From assembly GCA_028691595.1 (NCBI GenBank), contig JAQUZA010000045.1:1-12455 (forward strand): a DNA stretch of 12,455 bases, in the 5' to 3' direction. The stretch is from Candidatus Rifleibacteriota bacterium. GTDB lineage: Bacteria > Muiribacteriota > Ozemobacteria > Ozemobacterales > Ozemobacteraceae. Below are positions 6,037-12,455 of this stretch, piece by piece. Each line of letters opens with the position of its first letter. Positions within the stretch are counted from its first letter, which is position 1. The notes beneath the pieces were generated by a model. The model worked only from the letters and a program-made list of their open reading frames with translations, was not told the DNA's origin and made no database searches. The position numbers and the translations under genes were made by a program.

Positions 6037-9000
6037 CAACTGTGCGACATGGGCACTGGCGTTTTTCTTTGCCCGTTTTCTGCCTGGTTGTATTGTCATT
6101 TATTTGTCTGTTTTTTCTCTATGGCTGTGGTGGTGGCAGCGGGGGCGGCAGTGGCCCTGGCGTAACCGTAACCAGTGCCGGCGGCATTATTTCTGGCAAG
6201 GTCACAGCCCCGGATGAACTTCTTCTTAAGCTTAATCTGCTGCATGCCGTTTCCGGCAAAGAAGTGCCAAGAGCTATGGTGTGGCTCGACACCAGGCCCG
6301 ATAAGGTTTTTCTCACCGATGAGAACGGTGCTTTCTCTTTTTCCGGAGTTCAGGCAGGCATTGCGCACCGGGTTGTGTGCCGCTTTGATGTTGCCGCCAC
6401 CGGTGAGCTTTTTTTGACCAGATCCCCCGAAATCGTTCTCGATGCAAATCTTTCTGTCCACGAAGCCGGCGACCTTGCCCTCGAAAAAGGTATTAATTCA
6501 ATTTCAGGGGTATTGCGCGATCAATTTGGCGCTATAGTTCCAAATGCACGGCTCTCTTTGTGGGGAATGCCTTTTAAAAGTGGTCCTGATGGTTTTTTTG
6601 TCACTCCACCAATGCCTGTTTCTGCTGCCAGCGAAAAGATAAGTATCGAAGCCGATGGCTTCAGAAAAATGGAAGTTACTTTGCCTTTTTTGTATTCACA
6701 GAATACAGCCGCCGGCATTGATGTAACTCTCTCTGATAACAGTGAACCCAACTTTTCGCCCATTGTATTCTTTTCGACCGTGCCTCAAATTGTGCTTCCA
6801 GGCGAGCGGGTGCAGCTCAAAATATCGGTGGTCGACCCTGACGAATTTGGTGACGGTCTTTTTGCACCGGTCTGGAAAAGCCCGATCGGTACAATTGAGA
6901 CCACGGCTGATCGATACTCTGTCTGGTGGACTGCCCCTGATTCACCCGGGCTGGCAACTGTTTCAGTGAGTCTCAAAGATTCTCGCGGAGCCCCGGGCGC
7001 GGCGAGCGTCGGCATTGCCGTTGGTGGTGACCGTAACCCGGTGATCAGAATCGATTTGGTTCAGCCCGCTTCAGGCGAAGCCGGGCAGCGTATTGTTATT
7101 TCAGGCTCAGGATTCGGCACTAAAAAAGAGGGGCTCCGCGTCAGTTTTAATGGCCTTGACAGCCTTATTCATTCATTTTCCGACAGCGAAATTGTTACTG
7201 AGGTGCCCCCTGGTGCTACAACAGGCCTGCTGCTGGTTGTGTGCGGCAACGGTGAAAAATCTGCCGGCGTATTTGCAGTTCTTGACCCCGGGCTGACCAT
7301 CACCCCTCAATACGGCCCTCCCGGTACTCTGGTTGACTTGGCAGGCAAAGATTTTGGCCCTGACCAGACAAATGCTCAGATTCTTGTGAACGGCACTGCA
7401 GCTGTTATTCAATCCTGGACGGATACCCTGATCAGGTTTGTTATACCTGAAAAAGCTGCAGCCGGAATCGTTACGCTTAGCCTGAGAGGCCGAGAAAAAA
7501 CCGCAGGCATGTTCCGGGTCACCAGAGTATTCAGTGTTTCAGCAGCAAAAGCCACTCAGGGTACAGCCATAACCATAACCGGTGAAGGCTGGGGAACAGA
7601 AAAGGCTCTGAATTCACTCATTTTTGCCCCCAATATACCAGCAACCGTTAATACCTGGTCAGATGCAAAGGTTGTGGTGACGGTGCCGGCCGGTGCCACC
7701 AGCGGTGAGCTCAAAGCCCTGATCCAGGGCATCTCATTTCCGGTGCAGACGTTCTTTATTGCCGCCGTTGCCAGGTTAGCCCCTGAGCGCGGCATTCCAG
7801 GCGACGAAATTACGGTCTACGGTAGCGGCTTTGGCGAGACAATGGGCAGCAGTTCTATAATGGTGGCTGGCACCAGAGTTGAAGTCGTTGCATGGGCCGA
7901 CAGTCAGATCAGGTTCAAGATACTGCCCGAAACAAGACCTGGTGCGCTGGTAATTAATACCAATGGCATCGAAACCAATGCTATTAACGTAGTTGCTATG
8001 GGCATTACCGGGGTTTCGTATGCCCGCCGACCGGCAGGCGCAAGTATAAGTGTCAGCGGTTATGGCTTTGGCTCAGACACAGGGTTCGTGCTCTTTGGTG
8101 AAGCAATTTCAACAAGTTTTACCGTCTGGAAAGACGATTATATCGAAACCATCATTCCGGCTGATGCCACAGGCACAGCACCTCTTGCTGTCAGCAGCCT
8201 CGGTTTGCGTTCGGCTCCGGTACCTTTCGCCGTAACTTTTATAGATGGTATCAATGAAACCGAAGGCTGGGCCGGTCGCGAAATCGTTATAACCGGCAAC
8301 AACCTTGGTTCGGGTTCAGATGGCGACCAGGTGACCTTTAGCGGTGTCGTCGCACCGATCATTTCATGGAACAATAAAGAGATTCATGCCCGGGTTCCGG
8401 AAAAAACTTCAACAGGGCCGCTGGTTCTTCGTATCAGTGCTTTGCCAATAGTGATTGAAGAAGAATTCAGCGTTTTTGACTCCTACGAATATTTAGAGCA
8501 ATCCCCCGACTGGAGCGGCCCCAGGGCAAATTCCCGACCGCTTCTGCCCGGGCTTGCCGAAGATGCAGCAGGTAACCTTTTTATCACCGATTTTGATAAT
8601 GGCTGGGTCTGGAAAATTTCTGCCGATGGCACTCAGGCAAAATTCGGCAATTTGAGCAAACCATGGGGGATCGCTATCTCACCGGTCAATGGCAGGCTCT
8701 ATGTTGCTGAATCAGGCCAAAATTGTCTGCAGGTTTTTGATGCCGAGGGTAATTATCTTGCGACCATTGGCCAGTTTGGCAGCGCCGCTGGTGACTTCTC
8801 GAGCCCGCGTGGTCTGGCATTTGATGCCGCCGGCAGACTGTATGTCGCTGATGCCGGTAACAGCAGGGTTCAGATCTTTAACATGGCAGGCACACCTTCT
8901 TTTATGACCGCATTTGGCAGCAATGGCAGCGGCAACGGCCAGTTCGTCTATCCGTCAGGCGTAGCTGTCGACAGTTCTCTCAATGTTTTTGTTGCCGATG

Positions 9001-10292
9001 CCGGCAATAACAGAGTTCAACGTTTTTCTGCCGACAGCTCCACTTCTCCATCTGCCTGGGCATTTTCAGGGTGGCTAGGCTCGAAAGACCCGAATGTTTC
9101 CACTCCCGGCTGGCTTGTGAATGGTTCTGGTCTGCCATCAGATAAAGAGGGCGGGTTTCTCAGCCCCTACGGCCTGGGTCTGGCCGGTGATTCAAATCTG
9201 CTCGTGGCTGATACCAACAACAACCGGGTGCAGGTTTTTGATGTGAATTCCGGCATGTTTGCCAACCAGATTGGTGCTGCCGGTACAACCGGAGGTCAGT
9301 ATAACCAGCCTTTGGCGGTCGTTTTTGCCAATGACCGTGCTCTAATTGCCGACTCAAGCAACGCCCGTATTCAAAAATCAACTCTTACCGGGGAATACCT
9401 TTCCCAGGTTGTTCCTGATACTACGCAGCTGAATACAAAACCTGGCCGTATCGTTATTGATTCGGTGCGAAGACGTGTCTATGTGCTCGATATAGATGAT
9501 GGCTCAATTACTGTATTCGGGCTCGAAGGGCAGGTTTTGCAGATTATTGGTTCAAAAGGCTCAGGGGCAGGGCAGTTTTATAAACCCGAGGGCCTTGCCC
9601 TTGATATGAATGGCAATGTTTTTGTCGCCGATACCGGTAATGCCCGCATTCATGAACTGAGCCCCGAAGGGGCTTTTGTAAGAACCTGGGGGGTGTACGG
9701 CACCGGCTCTGGCCAGTTTATCAGCCCACGGGCCCTGGCTGTTTCTGCTGATGGCGTCTTCGTCTTTGTTGTCGATGCAAAACAGCACCGCCTGCAAAAA
9801 TTTACCCGTACAGGCTCGTTTGTTAAGGCATGGGGCAGCTACGGAACCGGTGATGACCATTTTTCGTCGCCCTCAGGTGTGGCTGTCGATCACATGGGTA
9901 ACCTTTATGTTGCTGATACAAATAATAACCGTATCAAAAAATATACTGCCGACGGAGTGCTGGTTGGCTGGTGGGGAAGTTATGATGCCGGTGCCCAGGC
10001 TTTCTGGCTCGACCCGGGTTCTCAGCGCACCGGTGCTCTGAGTGATGCTGAGGGCGGATTCGATTCGCCGACCGATGTGGCTGTAGACTTTGAGGGGCAT
10101 GTTTTTGTCAGCGATTCAGGCAACTTCAGGGTTCAGAGATTCGCCGCCGATCAGTCGGTAATACCTGCAGGAGGGTATCAGTCAGAAATCTATCTTGGTG
10201 AGAATCTCACTGCTCTTGGTGTTGATGACTGGGCAACTGTGTACACACTTACTGATGCGCGAAAAATAAAAAGATTTACCCCTGAATTGTGA
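6033..10292 (+). CDS. Giant lipoprotein: carboxypeptidase-regulatory-like, Ig-like, six IPT/TIG and twelve NHL repeats
   Basis: The product has 1419 residues; ATG 6033 overlaps the preceding stop as ATGA, with a weakly placed AAGGA 12 bases upstream. A signal peptide ends in FLYGC, giving Cys32 as lipidation site, followed by a GGGSGGGSGPG tether. Domains in order: carboxypeptidase-regulatory-like beta-sandwiches at ~51-150 (SGKV, then DENGAFSFSGV) and ~155-232 (SGVLRDQFGAIVPNA); an Ig/cadherin-like region at ~240-333; six IPT/TIG domains at ~338-815, each with P-x-x-G...(I/V)-x-(I/V)-x-G-x-(G/N)-(F/W/L)-G...W...I-x-(V/I)-x-(V/I)-P. An NHL beta-propeller region at ~836-1417 has 12 blades of the P-x-G-(I/V/L)-A-(V/F/L)-D...G-x-(L/V)-(Y/F)-V-A-D-(A/T)-(G/N)-N-x-R-(V/I)-Q-x-F type. 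IPT and NHL modules are typically binding scaffolds. No protease, kinase or ligase domain is present, so this is most likely a cell-surface adhesin or scaffold anchored in the outer membrane and produced with the secretin. Ligand unknown. Confidence 0.9.
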   Translation: MTTVRHGHWRFSLPVFCLVVLSFICLFFLYGCGGGSGGGSGPGVTVTSAGGIISGKVTAPDELLLKLNLLHAVSGKEVPRAMVWLDTRPDKVFLTDENGAFSFSGVQAGIAHRVVCRFDVAATGELFLTRSPEIVLDANLSVHEAGDLALEKGINSISGVLRDQFGAIVPNARLSLWGMPFKSGPDGFFVTPPMPVSAASEKISIEADGFRKMEVTLPFLYSQNTAAGIDVTLSDNSEPNFSPIVFFSTVPQIVLPGERVQLKISVVDPDEFGDGLFAPVWKSPIGTIETTADRYSVWWTAPDSPGLATVSVSLKDSRGAPGAASVGIAVGGDRNPVIRIDLVQPASGEAGQRIVISGSGFGTKKEGLRVSFNGLDSLIHSFSDSEIVTEVPPGATTGLLLVVCGNGEKSAGVFAVLDPGLTITPQYGPPGTLVDLAGKDFGPDQTNAQILVNGTAAVIQSWTDTLIRFVIPEKAAAGIVTLSLRGREKTAGMFRVTRVFSVSAAKATQGTAITITGEGWGTEKALNSLIFAPNIPATVNTWSDAKVVVTVPAGATSGELKALIQGISFPVQTFFIAAVARLAPERGIPGDEITVYGSGFGETMGSSSIMVAGTRVEVVAWADSQIRFKILPETRPGALVINTNGIETNAINVVAMGITGVSYARRPAGASISVSGYGFGSDTGFVLFGEAISTSFTVWKDDYIETIIPADATGTAPLAVSSLGLRSAPVPFAVTFIDGINETEGWAGREIVITGNNLGSGSDGDQVTFSGVVAPIISWNNKEIHARVPEKTSTGPLVLRISALPIVIEEEFSVFDSYEYLEQSPDWSGPRANSRPLLPGLAEDAAGNLFITDFDNGWVWKISADGTQAKFGNLSKPWGIAISPVNGRLYVAESGQNCLQVFDAEGNYLATIGQFGSAAGDFSSPRGLAFDAAGRLYVADAGNSRVQIFNMAGTPSFMTAFGSNGSGNGQFVYPSGVAVDSSLNVFVADAGNNRVQRFSADSSTSPSAWAFSGWLGSKDPNVSTPGWLVNGSGLPSDKEGGFLSPYGLGLAGDSNLLVADTNNNRVQVFDVNSGMFANQIGAAGTTGGQYNQPLAVVFANDRALIADSSNARIQKSTLTGEYLSQVVPDTTQLNTKPGRIVIDSVRRRVYVLDIDDGSITVFGLEGQVLQIIGSKGSGAGQFYKPEGLALDMNGNVFVADTGNARIHELSPEGAFVRTWGVYGTGSGQFISPRALAVSADGVFVFVVDAKQHRLQKFTRTGSFVKAWGSYGTGDDHFSSPSGVAVDHMGNLYVADTNNNRIKKYTADGVLVGWWGSYDAGAQAFWLDPGSQRTGALSDAEGGFDSPTDVAVDFEGHVFVSDSGNFRVQRFAADQSVIPAGGYQSEIYLGENLTALGVDDWATVYTLTDARKIKRFTPEL
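7044..8480 (+). repeat. Six tandem IPT/TIG domain repeats (protein level)
   Basis: Residues ~338-418, 419-497, 498-577, 578-655, 656-736 and 738-815 of the giant lipoprotein are units of about 80 residues. Each repeats a glycine-rich turn such as SGSGFG, TGEGWG, YGSGFG or TGNNLG, and a later W-x-(D/N)-x-x-(I/V) strand. The units are divergent at DNA level. Confidence 0.8.
8547..10283 (+). repeat. Twelve NHL repeats forming an apparent duplicated 2 x 6-bladed propeller
   Basis: Blade-start prolines fall at residues 839, 877, 925, 974, 1045, 1093, then 1137, 1185, 1232, 1280, 1346; a degenerate twelfth begins near 1392. Each blade lies 298-308 residues from the blade six places later. An extra loop ending in SDKEGGFLSP follows blade 4, and a counterpart ending in SDAEGGFDSP follows blade 10. 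The register supports an ancestral duplication of a whole six-bladed propeller. Confidence 0.78.
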
Positions 10293-10318
10293 TTTGAAAA
10301 GCATTTTGATCGCTTGAA

Positions 10319-10328
10319 AATGTACATT
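10319..10328. promoter_or_regulatory. AATGTACATT palindrome (putative operator, copy 2)
   Basis: This is a perfect 10-base palindrome sharing the ATGTACAT core, and more loosely GAAAA upstream and N-G-C downstream, with the site at 717-726. It lies ~15 bases upstream of the proposed -35 of the last gene. Two TTGAAAA boxes 20 bases apart (10294-10300, 10314-10320) lead into it. A common regulator for both units is inferred. Confidence 0.4.
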
Positions 10329-10342
10329 GCTATGTCGTCTGA

Positions 10343-10372
10343 TTGATGCTAGCATTGCGCATTAGATAAGAT
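10343..10372 (+). promoter_or_regulatory. Possible promoter for the last gene
   Basis: TTGATG (10343-10348) and TAAGAT (10367-10372) are separated by 18 bases and match consensus at about 4/6 each. An ATGCTAGCAT palindrome (10346-10355) overlaps the -35. TATATT at 10372-10377 is an alternative -10 but lacks a partner at proper spacing. No convincing intrinsic terminator precedes it, so read-through from the long operon is also possible. Confidence 0.33.
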
Positions 10373-10381
10373 ATATTTTTT

Positions 10382-10386
10382 GGAGG
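10382..10386 (+). promoter_or_regulatory. Ribosome binding site supporting a TTG start at 10393
   Basis: GGAGG lies six bases before TTG 10393, ideal spacing. The frame from that TTG encodes a complete signal peptide, so the rare start codon is well supported. Confidence 0.75.
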
Positions 10387-10392
10387 CTTAAA

Positions 10393-12444
10393 TTGCGAAA
10401 CCCCCTTTTTCTAAAAGCAGGACTTCTGTGCTCTCTTTTTGCTGCATTTTTTGCAGCACCAGGTTTTGCTCAGGCTCCAAGCCTGGCCCCCTCAGATGCT
10501 TTTTATGTGACCGCCAAGACAGAATTCGGTAACGAAGTTTTTACCGTTATTCGTGATGGCAAGCTCGAAGAGCAGTTTTATTTCGTTCCAGCCAGGCCGC
10601 ACGTGGCCGTTGAAACCAAAGATAATAAGACTTTTCCAGTTTTTCAACTTCTCTCATTTCAGCGCAAAAATGCAAAAAATGAGCTGAAGCAGGGTGGTAT
10701 CCTGCAGATGTCTGTCCAGATGGGTATTTCCAAAAAGACAGAAGAAGATCTCCTCAAAACCATCAAAAGCAAATTTCCTCTCAAAGATTCTAAAAAAACT
10801 TATCGTTTGTCACAGATTCCGATGAAAGATGCTCAGATCAGTATGTACAGCCTCGATGGCAGCATGCTTGACTCTGCCCCCATCAAAGAAGGCATTGCTC
10901 CGATCTTTGGCAATCAGCAGTTCCCATTTATGCTCAATCTTACTGACCTCGGCACTGACGTAATGGAAGCCCTCTGCACTGGTAAGGGCGGTTTGCCGGT
11001 TATCGTAACCTACACCTTCCAGGGAATGACCCCCCCGGGCGGTTTCAAAATTGAAGTTGACTGGGATATGTGCTACGAGCACTTCAGCACTGATACCAAA
11101 CTGAGAGCCAATGTCGGCTATGCGATGCTTGGTGCCAACCTTGGTGCAGATTTCTCAACCATCCGCGAAGAAATGATCAGTAACGGCATGATGAAGATCA
11201 CTGCCCTCAGTAACGAAGCCTTATCTGATGCGGCACTAGATGCAGCTATGAACCCGGTTTTGACTCTTATTACTTCCGAACTGTTCGAAGGAATCAAGGC
11301 TCCACCCTCGATTTCGCCGGCAGCCGCCAAAGAAATAGCCCCTCCTGAAGGCGTAAAAGAAGCCCCGAAGAGTGGCGAAGTGGCAAATGTAACAGATGTA
11401 GCCAAAGATGCCGGCGTAGCCGCTGCTGATACCGCTGCCGATGCAGCTGGCGCAGCCGCGGATGTCGCTTCAACGGTTGGGTCCACTGCCGGTGCCGCGA
11501 TACCCTACGTTGGTACTATCATGAAGGTTCTTGATGTTGCCGCTGATATCGCCAAAAATACCAAGATCGATATCGGCGCAAGTTTCGCTCTTAAAGATGC
11601 CAAGTTTGTTAAGAAGGGCAAATTCGTCTATACCTACGACAGACAGGCTATTGTTGAAAGAAAAACCTCTTTTGGTGGCCCGATCGGTATTGGCTCATTC
11701 GATAAAGATATTCAAAAAGAGTGCATCACCGTTCTGCCTGATGGCCACTGGGAAGCCGCCTATTATGGCTTGCCTTCGGTTGGCAATGCGGAGGCCCTTG
11801 GTTACAATGAAATCAGCCTTGAAGTGACACTCATGTATGGCGATAAGGCGGTTCCAGGTCAGAAGGTCGAAACAGCTTTATTTAGAGCAAAGAATGGCTT
11901 CTGGAGCGATATAGACGATAGCCGGATATCTCGTTTCCTGTTCCCGCTCAAAGCTGTTTATGATTCACCTGAATTTAAAACAGATCCAAAAAAATTCAAA
12001 TTTCATACAAAAACTACCGTTAACCCTGTGGCTGGTTCGCAGGTTGTTGTACATTCTGACGCTCCGATATTTGATGGAAATGTGGCCATGGTTCCGCCAT
12101 CAGAATTACTGCAGCCTGTCTTAATTTTCGGAGATTGTCTAAGCTTCGGAAAAGAGCAGGGCGAAATCATGAAGGTTCAGGGTACTCTTCAAGCTGATGG
12201 CCTGAGTTTTCCGGTCAAACTCGATGCTAACAAGCCAAATGCAGGGTTTCTTGTGCCAAAGAATGCTAAATCATTGAAGATTACCAATCTGATGTTCATG
12301 CAAAAAACTGGCAAGAGGGTTATGTGGGCCGGGAGTGGCAAAGAGCTCAAACACCTTTATCCGGACCTCGACATCAGTTTCTTTGACCAGGACTGGACAG
12401 GAACCCCCGATTCAGATGCGCTCATCAGCGCTCCAAATCCATAA
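10393..12444 (+). CDS. Exported protein of unrecognised family, larger paralogue of the 4489-6036 product, with an Ala-rich insert
   Basis: The product has 683 residues with a TTG start. A signal peptide (MRNPLFLKAG, hydrophobic core, APGFAQA) is probably cleaved near residue 26-28. Residues 81-210 match residues 75-205 of the upstream paralogue: LLSFQRKNAKN against LIRFQKKDVKN, QMSVQMG against RMYLSLG, TIKSKFP against TLKKRIP, and YSLDGS against HKPDGK. Residues 429-668 match its C-terminal half: GIGSFDKDIQ against GFGRYSKSIQ, HWEAAYYGLPS against GWENAYMTLPS, and FFDQDW against FFDKDW. Between the blocks lies a ~218-residue insert absent from the paralogue: WDMCYEHF, a helical stretch, a Pro-rich spacer, then an Ala-rich segment (~335-390) with small-residue helices and the hydrophobic IPYVGTIMKVLDVAADI. 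This could be a membrane-associating hairpin or packed helical bundle. Stop is TAA 12442-12444. Its 100-base upstream gap suggests separate or boosted expression. Function unknown. Confidence 0.85.
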   Translation: MRNPLFLKAGLLCSLFAAFFAAPGFAQAPSLAPSDAFYVTAKTEFGNEVFTVIRDGKLEEQFYFVPARPHVAVETKDNKTFPVFQLLSFQRKNAKNELKQGGILQMSVQMGISKKTEEDLLKTIKSKFPLKDSKKTYRLSQIPMKDAQISMYSLDGSMLDSAPIKEGIAPIFGNQQFPFMLNLTDLGTDVMEALCTGKGGLPVIVTYTFQGMTPPGGFKIEVDWDMCYEHFSTDTKLRANVGYAMLGANLGADFSTIREEMISNGMMKITALSNEALSDAALDAAMNPVLTLITSELFEGIKAPPSISPAAAKEIAPPEGVKEAPKSGEVANVTDVAKDAGVAAADTAADAAGAAADVASTVGSTAGAAIPYVGTIMKVLDVAADIAKNTKIDIGASFALKDAKFVKKGKFVYTYDRQAIVERKTSFGGPIGIGSFDKDIQKECITVLPDGHWEAAYYGLPSVGNAEALGYNEISLEVTLMYGDKAVPGQKVETALFRAKNGFWSDIDDSRISRFLFPLKAVYDSPEFKTDPKKFKFHTKTTVNPVAGSQVVVHSDAPIFDGNVAMVPPSELLQPVLIFGDCLSFGKEQGEIMKVQGTLQADGLSFPVKLDANKPNAGFLVPKNAKSLKITNLMFMQKTGKRVMWAGSGKELKHLYPDLDISFFDQDWTGTPDSDALISAPNP

Positions 12445-12455
12445 AAGCAATATTG

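Noticed and set aside
11118..11486. Minus-strand 122-residue Ala/Ser-rich frame
   Set aside because: It is the complement of the Ala-rich insert (GCC/GCT codons) of the + strand gene; low complexity explains the absence of stops.
430..11500. Frequent GCCGGC hexamer (well over a dozen copies), considered as an uptake or methylation-linked signal
   Set aside because: Most copies are Ala-Gly codon pairs (GCC GGC) in beta-rich proteins that favour TAG/AAG-type turns; coding use explains the excess.
1..12455. CRISPR array, tRNA, rRNA, integrase or transposase
   Set aside because: No spaced direct repeats, no tRNA-like cloverleaf and no recombinase-like protein were seen; all repeats found are protein-domain repeats or short palindromes.

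Overview
The window looks like a chromosomal segment of a diderm (outer-membrane) bacterium. It has three lipoprotein-type signal peptides, two or three Sec/SPase I signals and an outer-membrane secretin core. GC content is roughly balanced, stops are almost all TGA, and one gene starts with TTG. No ribosomal RNA, tRNA or housekeeping marker is present, so the phylum cannot be assigned. The mix of Big_1-type lipoproteins, a secretin and giant IPT/NHL lipoproteins is reminiscent of uncultivated candidate lineages, but that is only an impression.

Layout, all genes on the + strand: (1) 3-464, the 3' end of a HEAT-repeat protein that runs in from the left. (2) 465-842, a 378-base regulatory interval. 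It holds inverted repeats, a good sigma70-like promoter (TTGATT-17-TATACT), a TATGTACATA palindrome and a terminator-like hairpin just before the first Shine-Dalgarno. (3) 843-10292, a tightly packed operon: a four-domain Ig-like lipoprotein, a one-domain Ig-like lipoprotein, a secretin split by an in-frame amber codon, a secreted protein of unrecognised family, and a 1419-residue lipoprotein with two carboxypeptidase-regulatory-like domains, one Ig-like region, six IPT/TIG domains and twelve NHL repeats. Three junctions are TGATG or ATGA overlaps or nearly so, indicating translational coupling. (4) 10293-10392, a short interval with a second putative promoter and a second ATGTACAT palindrome. 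(5) 10393-12444, a TTG-start secreted protein that is a full-length divergent paralogue of the unrecognised protein at 4489-6036.

Taken together, the operon encodes an envelope assembly: a secretin-type outer-membrane channel core, three probable lipoproteins built of adhesive or scaffolding beta-domains, and two exported paralogues that bracket the giant lipoprotein. No ATPase, inner-membrane platform, pilin or pilotin is present, so if this is a secretion or surface-display apparatus the motor lies elsewhere.

The points most worth checking are the amber codon inside the secretin (nonsense mutation, recoding or sequence error), its unusual C-terminal beta-sandwich extension, the undescribed paralogue family, the internally duplicated 2 x 6-bladed NHL propeller, and the palindrome shared by the two promoter regions.
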